Shown: positions 37,921 to 50,769, numbered from the stretch's first letter. The stretch: 64,000 nt of DNA from Hevea brasiliensis (GCF_030052815.1 NC_079495.1:111688584-111752583), one strand, 5' to 3'. Notes: generated from the sequence alone by a model not told the origin. Translations and numbers: made by a program.

Positions 37921-40555
37921 CAGAATATATTATACTAGTAAAGCTGGTACTAGAAGGAGAAACAATAAATATAGTTAATGCTTATGCCCCACAAATAGGA
38001 CTAGACAGTGAGAGTAAACAAAGGTTTTGGGAAGATACGGATGATTTAATGCAAAGCATACCGAATGAAGAGAATGTTTTCATTGGTGGAGATTTGAATG
38101 GACATGTAGGAAGTGATAGACAAGGTTATGAGAATGTTCATGGAGGTTTTGGTTTTGGCAGTCGAAATGAGGAGGGAAAAAGCATCCTGGATTTTGCTAT
38201 GGCATACGATCTAATACTAGCAAATACCTACTTTATAAAAAGAGAGTCACATTTAGTGACTTTCAAAAGTGGGTAACATAGAAGCCAAATCGCCTTCCTC
38301 TTAACCAAGAAAACAAATAGAGCTCTATGTAAGGATTGCAAGGTCATTCCAGGAGAGGCTTTAACAAGTCAGCATCGGTTGGTGGTCTTGGATGTCAAGT
38401 TTAGGAACAATTCAAGTAAGGTCAGAAGAAATAGTGTAGCTTGAACAAAGTGGTGGGAGTTCAAAGGAGTAAAGCGAGTGAAGTTCAAAAATGAGCTTCT
38501 CGAGTCTGAAGTATGGAAGTTGGATATAGAGGCCAATGATATGTGGATACAAATGGCATCAAAGATTAGAGAAGTAGCTAGAAAAGTACTTGGAGAGTCT
38601 AAAGGACATGGACCACCCTCAAAAGAGAGATGGTGGTTGAATGAGGAAGTACAAAAAGCAGTGAAGAGAAAAAGAGAATGGTATAAGAAATTACCTAAAT
38701 GTGATAATAACGAGACATATGAACAGTACAAGATAGCAAAGAAAGAGGTAAAAAAGGCAGTTAGTCAAGTAAGAGCACAGGCCTCTGAAAAGTTATATGA
38801 AAAACTTGGAACTAAAGAAGGGGAGAAATATATTTATAGATTAGCAAGGAGGAGAGAAAGGAAATGTCAAGATCTCGATCAAGTTAGGTGCATTAAGGAT
38901 AAAGAAGGAAAAATGTTGGTGAAAGATGAGGACATTAAAGAAAGATGGAGAAATTATTTTAATGATCTCTTTAATAATAGTCAAAATGGTAATAGCGTGA
39001 ATATAGATTATAGAACAATAGAAAAGAATGTGAATTATACTAGAATGATTAAATCTTTAGAAGTAAAGGAAGCACTTAAGAGAATGAAAGTGGGTAAAGC
39101 CTGTGGACCCGATGAAATACCAATTGAAGTGTGGAAATGTTTGGGAGATATGAGAGTGGTATGGTTAACTAAAGTATTTAATAAGATTCTAAACTCAAAG
39201 AAAATGCCTGATGAATGGAGGAAGAGTATTTTAGTACCTATTTTTAAAAATAAGGGAGACATATAGAGTTGTTCAAACTATAGGGGAATTAAACTCATGA
39301 GCCATATTATGAAGTTGTGGGAGAGAGTTGTGGAGCATCGACTACGTCATGATACTTCTATCTCTCTCAATCAATTTGGTTTCATGCCCGGTCGTTCAAC
39401 TATGGAAGCGATCTTTCTCATTAGAAGCTTGATGGAGAAATATAGAGATGTGAAGAAAGATCTACACATGGTTTTTATTGATTTGGAGAAGGCTTATAAT
39501 AGTGTTCCAAGAGATGTCTTATGGAATGTGTTAGAACAAAAGATGGTAGCTATTAGGTACATACAAGTGTTGAAAGATATGTATGAAGGAGCAACTACTA
39601 TTGTGCGTACAGTGGGAGGGGACACAAGAGATTTTCAGATCTCAATTGGATTACACCAAGGATCAGCCATAAGCCCTTACCTTTTTACATTAGTTTTAGA
39701 TGAATTGACGAAACATATACAAGAGAGTATTCCTTGGTGCATGATCTTTGCGGATGATATTATTCTGATAGATGAGACACGAGAAAGAGTCAATAGAAAG
39801 CTAGAACTTTGGAAAAGTACTCTAGAGTCAAAGGGTTTTAAGTTAAGTAGAACAAAGACAGAATACATGCATTGTAAGTTAAGTGAAGGCCAAACTGGGG
39901 ATAGGGAAGGAGTTAGTTTGAATGGAGTGGTACTGTCCCAAAGTAATCACTTTAAATATCTAGGCTCAGTCCTTTAAGTAGATGGGGGATGTGAGGAGGA
40001 TGTTAGTCATAGAATTAAAGCCGGATGGTTGAAGTGGAGACGTGCCACGGGAGTTTTATGTGATCGTAAGATCCCCAATAAGTTGAAAGGAAAATTTTAC
40101 CGTATAGCCATTCGACCAGCTATGTTATATGGTAGTGAGTGTTGGGCACTGAAAGACTCGTATGCGTATAAGATAAGAGTTGCAGAGATGAGAATGTTAA
40201 GGTGGATGAGTGGTCATACTAGACTAGATAAAATCCGTAATGAGAGTATTGGAGAAAAGGTAGGAGTGGTGCCAATTGAAGATAAGTTGAGAGAAGGGAG
40301 ATTGAGGTGGTTTGGTCATGTGAAGCGTAGACATACGGAGGCTCCAGTTAAACAAGTAGAGCACATTAGGTTAGAGGATAGAAAGAAAAAAAGGGGTAGA
40401 CCTAAATTGACTTGGAGGAGAGTAGTACAATATGACCTAGAAGCATTATACATTTCTGAGGATTTAACCCAAAATCGTTTAGAGTGGAGAAAACGAATCT
40501 ATATAGCCGACCCCAAATTTTTGGGATAAAGGCTTAGTTGAGTTGAGTTGAGTTA
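37921..40555 (+). mobile_element. RTE-type non-LTR retrotransposon, 5'-truncated, nested in Copia
   Basis: The 5' part encodes the end of an apurinic-type endonuclease domain (VNAYAPQIGL, FIGGDLNGHVG). The RT follows (38478-39977) with ACGPDEIPIEVWK, QFGFMPGRSTMEAIF and the active-site FADDI. The C-terminal segment MLRWMSGHTRLDKIRN, LRWFGHVKRR ends at 40529. The 3' tail is made of GTTGA-type repeats (40533-40554), typical of RTE. In-frame stops occur at about 38274, 38443, 39264 and 39975. It interrupts the Copia RT at its catalytic box. Confidence 0.9.
38478..39977 (+). pseudogene. RTE LINE reverse transcriptase, broken
   Basis: Two long frames (38478-39266 and 39297-39977) are separated by a TAG at about 39264 in an otherwise continuous RT, with the FADDI box near 39748. 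A further stop after LGSVL separates the C-terminal frame 40029-40529. Not functional as it stands. Confidence 0.88.
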
Positions 40556-40570
40556 TGACAAGGAAAGTGA

Positions 40571-41083
40571 TCACACTATCACTAACCTTCTTATATATAG
40601 ACATGGCTCATCCTCATTTTTGACAAAACCAAATGACTTAGTGGCTTCATCAAAACGGATGTTCCAACTCCTCGAAGATTGTTTTAACCCATAAATAGAT
40701 CGCTTTAGCTTGCATGCCTTGGAACCATCTTGGGATTCAAAACCCCTAGGTTGTTCCATGAAAATGTTTTCTTCAATGTATCCTTTGAGAAAAGCTGTTT
40801 TGATATCCATCTGCCAAATCTCATAATCATAGTATGCAGCTATTGCTAATAAAATCCTAATTGATTTAAGCATAGCAACAGGCGAGAAAGTCTCCTCATA
40901 GTCGATTCCTTGCCTTTGGCGAAACCTTTTCGCTACTAGCTTTGCTTTATAGGTCTCTACCTTTCCATCAGAACCAATTTTCTTCTTGAAAACCCATTTG
41001 TTCCCTATAGGTACAATACCTTCAGGTGGGTCAACAAGATCCCAAACTTGATTCTTATACATAGAATCAATCTTGGATTTCAT
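40571..41083 (-). pseudogene. Copia reverse transcriptase, N-terminal part
   Basis: The minus strand encodes NQVWDLVDPPEGIVPIGNKW, KAKLVAKRFRQRQGIDYEET, then WQMDIKTAFLKGYIEE and GLKQSSRSWN, ending just before the YVDD box where the LINE has inserted. Upstream, 41088-41288 gives the linker before RT (RTTRVSHPPVRYGF). Confidence 0.9.
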
Positions 41084-41569
41084 AGCATCAATCTATATCT
41101 GATATAACTTCTTCATAGGTAAGTGGATCATCTCCATGATCTACTTTTTCATGAGTAGACAACTCTTGTTCTTCTTCATGAAGGAAACCATATCTCACTG
41201 GTGGGTGAGATACCCTGGTTGTTCTACGATGAACAACTGTAGATATTTCATCAATGGGTGTAGGTCGACTAGATGGATCTATATCCATCTGATCTGTTGG
41301 TTGGTCAGAATTCTCAAATTCTAACTCTATTTGCCTTCCTTTGCCTCCTTATTGAACAAACTATTATTCAAGAAATGTGGCATCTCTACTTCTCACAACC
41401 TTTTGTGATGTAGGCAAATAAAAATAGTATCCAAAACTATCTTTTGGATATCCAACAAATCGACCCTTCTGATCTGGTTTCCAATTTATCAGCGTTCAAC
41501 TTTTCGATATAAGCTGGACAACCCCAAATCTTAACATGCTTAAGACTTGGTTTTCTTTCATATCATATC

Positions 41570-42466
41570 TCATAAAGGTGTGGAAGAAACTTGTTTTGAT
41601 GGAATCCTATTTAGAATATACAAAGCTGATTCTAATGCAAATCTCCAAAAAGAGATTAGCATATCAGTATAGCTCATCATACTACGTACTATATCCAATA
41701 GGGTATGATTTCTCCTTTCAGATACACCATTCAGCTGTGGTGTTCCTGGAGGAGTCAACTGAGAAACAATGCCGTGCTCTCTCAAGTATTTATCAAATTC
41801 AGTACTTAAGTATTCACCTCCACGATCTGATCAAAGAGATTTAATATTCTTTCCTGTTTGATTTTCTACTTCAAATTTAAATTCTTTGAACTTTTCAAAG
41901 GATTCATGTTTGTATTTCATCAAATACAAATACCTAAACATTGATTTATCATCAGTAAAGGTAATAAAATAATGAAAATCGCCTCTAGCCATTTCTTTAA
42001 ATGGACGACATACATTACTATGTATTAGCTCCAAAATATTTTCAGCCCTTACCCCTTGTCCAACAAAGGGTGATCTAGTCATTTTGCCCTGAAGGCAAAA
42101 TTCACAAGTTGGAGTAGGCTCAGAGCCCAATGAGGAAATAATCCCTATTTTCTCCAGTTTTGCAATCCTATCTTCTGCAACATGACATAACTTTAAGTAC
42201 CAAATATATTTTGAACTTAAGTTGATTTTCACCATGGCATTGCATTCATTTAGATCACTTGCATTCATTTTGTGTTTGTCATTATTATCCAAATAATAAA
42301 GACCATTATTCATATAACCCGAACCAACATATTTATTTCCGAAATAAATATTGCAAACATCATTTATGAACTGGAATTCATAACCATCTCTAGTCAAACT
42401 AGATATAGAAATGATGTTCTTAAAAGGTATCAGGTATATGCAAAACCTTGTGTAAATACAAAACAT
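41570..42466 (-). pseudogene. Copia gag-pre-integrase and integrase, interrupted
   Basis: The frame 41831-42466 carries a pre-integrase zinc-finger segment (WYLKLCHVAEDRI, CEFCLQGKMTRSPF) and the start of the integrase core. The frame 41570-41785 carries the end of the core (TPPGTPQLNGVSERRNHTLL). A stop and frameshift separate them near 41800. Confidence 0.88.
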
Positions 42467-42842
42467 GTCTATACATGTATAAAGATTTAGATCCTATGGC
42501 TAAAGCTTCAACAGTTGAGCTTTTGCCAACCCGTAGTCTAATGTCTCGTTAGTGCAAGCTTTTATTATTGGCTATATTCTGGGCAATTCCTATTTCTATG
42601 CCCATCATTATGGCAATGGAAACACTTTCCTTTTTCCTTTGTCAACTTTGGTTTTCCCTATCTGTTTAGCTTATCTTCTTGGAAGAATTAGGAATCTGAG
42701 GTTTCTTTTTCTTATTGTCCTTCTTCTTGTTAGACTTTTCAGCAGAAGAAGATGCAATCAAAGCTACCTCTTTTTCTTTATTGCCCGGCATATTCTTTTG
42801 GACAATAACCAACATGTTGAGTAAACCAGCCAAAGTGCATTT

Positions 42843-43397
42843 CTACTTAGTCATATGGAAATTTATCACAAAATTCTCAAATGACTCAAGAAGGGACTGA
42901 AGGATCAAATCCGTCTGCAGTTGGAAATCCATGTTAAAATCAAGATGTTTCAGCTGCTCAATCAGCCGAATCATCTTGTGGACATGATCCTCAACATTCT
43001 GTCCCTCAGACATCCTTATGCGAAATAGCTGTCTAGATATCTCATACCTAGCATTCCTGCTGTGCTCACCATACAACTTTTGTAGGTGAAGAAGGATCTC
43101 ACTCGCACTCTGCATGTTCTCATGCTGCATCTGTAACTCATTTCTCATGGAAGGAAGCATATAACACTTAGCTCTTATATCGTGCTCCTTCCACTTGTCC
43201 AAAGTTTTATGTTTCTCTTGAGTGGCCTCTGGAGGTAAGGGACCAGGAACATTTGAGTCTAGAACATATCCTATATGTTTAAGGTTCAGGACAAGTTTCA
43301 AATTTCTTAACCAATCAGACAGATTAGGTCCTGTCAACCTATTATGATCAAGTATGCTTGCAAGAATATTGGATGGTGGTGGTTGTTCAGTGCTCAT
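42843..43397 (-). pseudogene. Copia gag (UBN2-type) fragment
   Basis: 184-aa frame starting MSTEQPPPSNILASILDHNR, LTGPNLSDWLRNLKLVLNL, with the C-terminal SEGQNVEDHVHKMIRLIEQL typical of Copia gag. The nucleocapsid zinc knuckle and protease are not seen intact between this and the integrase. Confidence 0.88.
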
Positions 43398-44572
43398 TAT
43401 TATAAGAAAATTAACTGCAGAAAATAACCAGATTTATTAGTAAATGTATCATGTAATTAACCAAAATGATTATGATTTTTTAATCAAATTGGTCCTCCCA
43501 CTAACTTAGCGAATCCTACACTTCCAAAGTAGAAAACGGAAATCCTAGTTGGATGAATTTCTAGTGGGTGATTGAATTCTTATAATTCTATTGATCATCC
43601 CTAGGTACATCCATTATTGGAATTACAATAAACTATAAGTGAACAACTCCTTGCCCATCACATCTCATGTGAGGTTACCTAGCCCCTAATGCTCAAAATC
43701 TCAGGTATATCCATTATTGACTTATCTTGCATTAGTTAAGTTGATCCCATTGAGCCAGTAATTATGCAAATAATTTTAATGTCCTCAGGTATATCCAATA
43801 TTGGCCACCAAACCATTTACATATTTACAACATCTCATGCTTGACAATTATTCTTAAGAAAATCTCTTAAATTAATTGCATCTTATGCAAGTATTTAAAA
43901 TTTCTTAAAATAATTGCCTCAATGAAGGGTCCATGTTATAATTACTTTAATTATAGCATTTCCAACTTAATCATTTGTTTGGAAGATTTTATGGTCATAC
44001 TAATTACTATTAAGGTCTCACTTTGCACATTATCCATTTAGCATGCATATACTATATACTTGCATACATTCACATACATCTTATGCATTCATGGATAAAC
44101 AGTAAATATGGTATGATCATGGACTTTCTAAGGGATTCAATTCTTAGCCTCCAAGAATTGAATTAGGGCATTCCTAGGTGCATTTCATTCATTCATTCAT
44201 TTTACAAGAGTTGCTGAATAAGTATATAATCAACACTTGATCTTGAATTCTTTCCATTGGTCCCACCAATGCTCTTGACCTCCTTGATCTTCTTGCAATC
44301 CAATTACATAGTAATCCTTGGCATACCAAGGCGAATTTACAAAAAACTTAAATAAATAAAATTACAACCCAAAATTATTACAACCTTAATAATATATGCC
44401 CAAAATAAATTAAAATAAATTAATTAATTTACAATCTCAAAGAAACATAAAAGAAATAAATCCAATCACATTGGTCTTTTATAGTCCATGATCATCCATC
44501 ATGCATATCACTATTTAACAATTAAATAAAATATACATACTTAAATTAAATTGAATATCTCATATTCAACTT

Positions 44573-44835
44573 AAAAATCCAGATTTGAATATGATTCAAA
44601 CAAATTTAAAACTTCAGATTTGAATCACATTCAAACAACCTTAAAAATTCAGATTTGAATCACACTCAAACAATTTTTAAAAATCAGATTTGAATCACAT
44701 TCAAACAATTTTTAAAAATTCAGATTTGAATATTATTCAAACAACTTTAAAAATTCAGATTTGAATCACATTCAAACAACTTTTAAAATTCAGATTTGAA
44801 TCACATTCAAACAATTTTTAAAATTTTGATTTGAA
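44573..44835. repeat. Minisatellite of about 36-bp units in the Copia leader
   Basis: Seven to eight imperfect tandem copies of a unit with core cagatttgaatcacattcaa followed by acaa and a T/A-rich joint. It lies between the primer-binding site and gag of the Copia element. Confidence 0.9.
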
Positions 44836-45106
44836 TCAAAATTTAATTGTGTGATTAAAACTCTAATTAAACAATTTAGTTAGACATAGGATGAGCTTTT
44901 AGATCATACAATAATTGCAAATTAAAAAGCCAAACCTTATGCACACCATGGGAGGAGCCAAACCATATGCACCCATGGTGCACTCCACCATGCCGCCACC
45001 TTGTTCATTCCAACTAGCAATGAATTGATCAACTTTTGATCAAATCACATAATCAAATCTCATATTGAATAATCTAAATGGCAAATATAGTGACTCTGAT
45101 ACCAAT

Positions 45107-47216
45107 TGAAGGAGCGGAAGCATGAAAAACACAAGTTTATATCATTGAATTCAAAAATTTTCACCTAGGGTCACATGCATTATGCAAGATTTATTTTTAT
45201 CTATTTGATTTCAATGATAAACAACATATTAAAACTCTTTTAATATATTTTTGGATATGTATTTGCCATTTAAGATTTTAGAATTAATCAGATTAATTTT
45301 AGAACCCTAGATTAGATCAAGAACAAGTGCACTAACCTCTTGATGCACTGCAGTGTGTTTGGCACCTTTGATATGCGTCTTTAGGACACCAGATGTTGTC
45401 CCTCTAGCTTGTCCACACCAAGATCACCTATGGCAGCCCTTGAACAGCTTTTAAAGCTTTTTCTATGAATTAGAAAATCAAGTTTTGCCTTTTGAGAGAT
45501 TAGAGATGTAAACAGAATACTAGAAACAATTTCTAGTATTTTTAATTCAAGAGATTGTTTGCTAATCTCTTGGAATTGATGAGAGATGAAGAAGAAGAGA
45601 GAATGGCAGCCTCAAGGGTGGCGGCACAAAGGGAGGCAGCAGCTGGTTTTGTTTTGTTCTTTCATCCTTACACTTATATAGCTAGGTCACCACTTAAAAC
45701 CCTTGCCACATGTCACCTTCTGATTGGCTTTAGGTTTAATTAACCCAATCACATTGTGCCAAGTGTCAAACCTATATTTAATTTTAATTTTAATCATCTT
45801 ACATGATTAAAAGACATTTGACAAGCTTATGTGTAGTGCCATGTGTCACCATCTCATGGTGCCACATGTCACCCTGTGGAATGATCAAAATGCCCATGTG
45901 TCTTAATTTTGAGTTCTCAATTCAAAATAATTATTTCTCTTCTTCTAATCAATTTATATCAAATATAAATCAATTAATTAATCTTTATTAATTAATTTCT
46001 CATTAATTAAATTCATATTTAAACACTTTAAATATAAATTTAACTTATACTATACATCCAATAATCTAGATTTGGTTTCAAGCCATGCTAGGGACTTTGC
46101 AATCTAATTGCAAACCAAACCTATTTAATTAATCAATTAAACTCTTTAATTAATTAATTAAATCATATTTAATTTAGTGATTACTTGTGTATGTGTGTGA
46201 CTTATTAGGCTCATCACTAATTGGCAATGAGATATGATATCAACTCTTCATATCAGCAGAACTCTTTCTTACCATAAATGATTTCTCTAAACTATTTTAT
46301 GCACCTCATAGACCATGATTAACACCTAATATAGCATGCCATGGCCACCTAATCAGTAATAAGGTTTACCTTAAATGAACCTATAATCATATGTTACCAT
46401 GCACTAGAATCTCTTTGTTACAAAATCCCAATTCGAGCTGGAGTCATGGTTTATGTCAAACCCCATTTGCTATGAATATTATGTTCTCTTTTAATTCTAG
46501 TTCTTAATTAAAAGGATTTTCTCATCAGAAACTCTTTTCTGATTAAATCTATCTGTCCTGGCCAGGAACTTGAAACGTCAAGAACAATTAAATGAACATA
46601 GGATTTTATCCCTATTTACTTAGAGGAACAGATTCCATCTTGATCAACACCTACCTCCATATATAACTAGTAGAAGCCAACACATGCATGTATACCCATA
46701 CAGAGTACAAGTATGAAATCAGTATCAAACTCAAATCACCTATATACAAGATAACTGTGCTATCTCAGGTCTAAAGATTATATGCACTGATATGATTTAT
46801 GACAATACATTGACAAGAGTAAACTCCATGTACTTGTTATAAATGTCACTGGTTCGACCTACTTATCATGTATAAGTGCCTATCATATTTGTTATATGGC
46901 ATGAGACTCACCATTCCATCTTATTTACATCTCATATAAATAATTTGGGAATAAACATGATTACAATCTTTCTGGATAAGTCATGTCCTTATTGTGAAGT
47001 ATCCTTGATTGTGAACCTATTTATGATACTTTGTGCTATAAATACTGTCACTCATATTCTTAACAACTTAAGAATAGAATTTCTAATAAAATATCAATGG
47101 ACCTTTTCTATTACACATAAATATATTATGTAAACGGAAAAGTGAAAATGCCTTTTATTAATAAAATAAATACAAGATACATACTAAATGATATGCTCTA
47201 GGGCATACTACTAATA
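45107..47216 (-). repeat. Copia LTR (element 5' LTR)
   Basis: About 2.11 kb; the partner is 34931-37023. The terminal dinucleotide on the minus strand is TA in place of the TG of the other copy. The primer-binding site follows two bases downstream on the element strand (45092-45104). Confidence 0.93.
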
Positions 47217-48389
47217 TGTTTTTACCAATTTATGTCATTCTGAAACTTTTAAGTCTCTCTTATTTGAGAAGTTCCTAGGATCATTGAATATGGGCAATTT
47301 GAGTTGATGAAGAATTGAACACTTGCTTGCAGGAAGATGGTCATAGGGTTAGATTAGCAACTCACTTAAATTTCAAGGACTTTGTATTGACTGCTGGATT
47401 GGAATTTTTCCCTCTAGGTGGAGATCCAAAAGTTCTTACTGGCTGTAAGTATACAGATTTCTTTCTCTAAAGTACTTTCTTATGCTCACCTACTTTTATC
47501 TGATTCTTTTTTTGTGTATTGCAAAAGTTGTGGGTAAAGACTCTTTGATCAATAACAACCCCAATTTTTATCTGATTCTTGCTCTCTTCTATTCATGTTT
47601 AGTTATTTCACACAAGGACATGGATGAAGTGAACAATTCATTCAGTTCTCTAGATGACGTGTTTTTTTAAGAAACTGAATTGTTAACTGAATCAGATTAG
47701 AACTTGATGTCTGAGATATAATTTTCAGATGTAATATTCAAGATAAAATTTTCTTTTGAGCACTCCTCCCTTCTCCTTCTCTTCCCCTTTCTACTGTTGA
47801 ATTTTCTGAGGTTGCTGCTTCACCTTTAATGTGCTTTCCACATAAATTATTTTTTTCCCTGCAGATATGGTCGAGAATAAAGGTTTTTTGCCATCTGCTC
47901 CTTCAGAAATACCTATTCAGAGGCAACAAATAAGGGATATCGTATTCTCTTTACTTCCTGCATGCAAGGATCCTGATCCTGATACAAACATTCCATTTAA
48001 AGAAGATCCCCCAGCATATGGTAAGATCTCTTTACTTTTTCTTTTCTTTCCCTGGATTAGTCAGTAACTCAGCATCTCCTCTACGGGTACGTTTTAATTT
48101 GGTATATTTTGTGTAACTGTCCAATGAAAAAGATTTTAATTAATTAGAATAATGAAATTTGATATAGGAAACAATAGAAAATAACATTTAAGAAGCAAGA
48201 GAAGGTAAGAAAGCTAAATAAAAGGAAGAGTTAAGCTGTTGATGATTAACTTAACTCTGCAATTCATCTTGGAAGTCCTTTTATTGGCTTTATGTTGGAT
48301 CTATTATTTATATTTTTGAGGAGCTTATTCTCAAAGATTATTTACATTCTTATATGTACTTAGAACCATTTTTGTTGGCTGCTTATTGG

Positions 48390-48602
48390 AGACCAAGGGA
48401 ATGAAGAATGCCATGGAGCAGTGCTAAGATGTGTCATGGGATGTTCTCTTTAGAAACATAGTAGTAGTAGAAAAGCAGTCTTATTACCGGCTTTAGATTC
48501 TGGGTATGTAGCCCTAAACCAAGTGGAATGGAAAATGAGTCCATGTAGCCAACTCCAACCACCTTGGGATTAGTGTTTTGTTGGGTTTAGTTGAGTTGAT
48601 TT
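48390..48602 (+). mobile_element. SINE or RTE 3'-end remnant
   Basis: Ends tccatgtagccaactccaac, then cttgggattagtg and gggtttagttgagttga. This parallels the end of the nested LINE (tatagccgaccccaaat, tttgggataaaggcttagttgagttga at 40500-40545). Sharing of a 3' tail is how SINEs borrow LINE machinery. No coding sequence remains. Confidence 0.5.
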
Positions 48603-50769
48603 TAATATGCTATAATGCTATTATACATTTATAGTCAATTTAACTCTTCATGGTTCTGATCAGTGAAACTTCTGTCTTATCTTCCTTTTTTTTTTTTTTT
48701 TCCAATTCTAACACAGAAATAATTGTACAGGACATACACATATTGCAGAGGCACTAGAAGTGCCAATTCATATATTCTTTACAATGCCTTGGATGTAAGT
48801 CTTCTTCGATGGGGATAGTATCAATCTTATGAATGCTTTTGGATTGAAAGTTTTTATTACAAGCGCATCAACATTATTTCTTTTTTATTATTATTATTAT
48901 TTTGTTTCGCTCATGCACACAAACACACTCATATATGAGTTTATGCTTTTAAGAAATCGCATTAAATTCAGGTAGTTAACTCTGGTCTAATTTGCTTTAT
49001 TCTTGAAGGCGGGTTACATGTTTCTAATTTAAGTTGAACTCCATGTTGATATCTGTTATCCTTATCAGGCCTACTAGTGAATTTCCCCATCCTCTGTCTC
49101 GTGTTAAGCAACCAGTTGCTTATAAAGTGAGTATATATATATATACACATACATATATGTTTTTCTGTCTAATCTCATTGGTTTTGTTCATTTTGAAATA
49201 ATTTATGTTTGGTTTGTAATTTCTATTTTAATTAACCTTGACCACTTGCTGCAGTTGTCATATCAAATTGTAGATTCAATGATTTGGCTTGGAATACGAG
49301 ACATCATTAATGAATATAGGAAGAAAAAGCTGAAGCTAAGACCTGTCACATATTTAAGTGGATACTATAGCTCTCCTCCTGATCTGCCTTATGGGTATAT
49401 GGGGAGTCCTCACCTTGTTCCCAAACCAAAAGGTTGTTTATTTATGCTGATAAGACATCCCAGATTTTATGTTATGCATTTGTTTGGTCATCAAGGGTTA
49501 TCCTTTGAAGGATTAAAGTTTTATTATTCTTTTTTTTTTTGTTGTCGTTCTACTTTTTGTATGGTTGATTTTTCCACCAATTGTGCAGATTAGGGAGCAA
49601 AGATTGATGTTGTTGGATTTTGCTTCCTTAACCTTGCATCAAACTATGAACCTGCTGATTCACTTGTGGAATGGCTAGAAGGTGATGATCCACCCATCTA
49701 TATTGGTTTTGGTAGCCTTGTGAGTTTCTTTCTCAGTTATGTCACCTAGACTTTATATCTACTTCTAATTTAGCCGAACAAAAATAATGAGACAATGAGT
49801 TATTGTTAGGATGCCTATTTTATAATCTCTTGCATTGAGAAATATGTTAATTAATTGTCAAGTATTTATGGGAAAATAGAGGATAATTGGACAATCATAT
49901 TGGATTTGTTAAAATGGAAGTATTTGTACATAAATTTAGTAAACATGCTCACATTTGCAAAAGCCTCTTCAAGAACCAGAGAAGATGACCCATATCATAG
50001 TTAGAGCATTGGAAGAGACTGGTCAAAGAGGCATCATTAACAAGGGCTGGGGGGATCTTGGGAATTGTAAGTCTTGATTTGTATCTTAACCCTTGAAAAA
50101 TATATGACATCTGATAGTTTTTCATATCTAATACATGCTCGAGCTTTGAATTTGGATAATGTGTACTTATCTGTCTTCTTTCCAGTGGCAGAATCAAAGG
50201 AGTCTGTCTACTTACTGGACAATTGCCCTCATGACTGGCTGTTTTCAAGATGCAAGGCTGTGGCAAAACTTAACTGTTATCATGGCTGAAATTATTATAA
50301 GCTAGAATTGAAATTCATGGTTGTCCAGTTAATTTTGCACTTCTTCCTTTGTCATTAATTTTAATCAAATTGGTTCTTTTTTCTGATTCTCTTATTCTTT
50401 GCTGAATTTAATTTTTATTTTCTAATAAACAACTAAATCACTTAATAACAATATGAAGAGCAAAAACAAAGAGGTTGTACTTTCAAAAGGCCAAATCTAC
50501 TCTTATTTTGGCTTGAAATGGAATATTTTGTGCTAAATCTTTAGCTATAATATCTCACATTATAATTTTCCCTCTGAATTTCAATTCAAATTATCTCAAT
50601 ATCATTGACATGCAATAGACAATTTAATGCATAAAAATAAAAAATGTAACTTGAGGATGTCAAAGATTATGCTGAGTTTAGACTTTCAAATGACACATAC
50701 CTTTTCGAGTGTGACAGTTCGGCAGTTTATTCTTTTGCTCTTTTATGCGCATGGCTTTATAATGCTATT

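Larger units (their letters stand above)
34931..47216 (-). mobile_element. Ty1/Copia LTR retrotransposon with nested LINE
   Basis: LTRs at 34931-37023 and 45107-47216 are near-identical with scattered substitutions and small indels. The element runs on the minus strand: primer-binding site TGGTATCAGAGTC (45092-45104), gag (42843-43397), integrase, RT and RNase H toward 37245, then polypurine tract AATGGGAGAT (37024-37033). The target duplication is tgttc (34926-34930) versus tgttt (47217-47221), 4 of 5 matching. Domain order gag-integrase-RT-RNaseH identifies Copia. The frame is interrupted many times and the RT is split by a LINE, so it is non-autonomous. It enlarges a UGT80 intron to about 12.9 kb. 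Confidence 0.93.

Noticed and set aside
37245..43397. A host gene antisense to UGT80 inside the long intron
   Set aside because: All credible minus-strand frames there are Copia gag-pol segments between matching LTRs.
50186..50265. A second GC-AG intron in UGT80 after GCTGTG
   Set aside because: Ending the exon at GTG (50262) would use a GC donor and restore the family's Val-Val, but ending at GCT (50259) uses a normal GT and costs one residue. Undecidable here, so not claimed.
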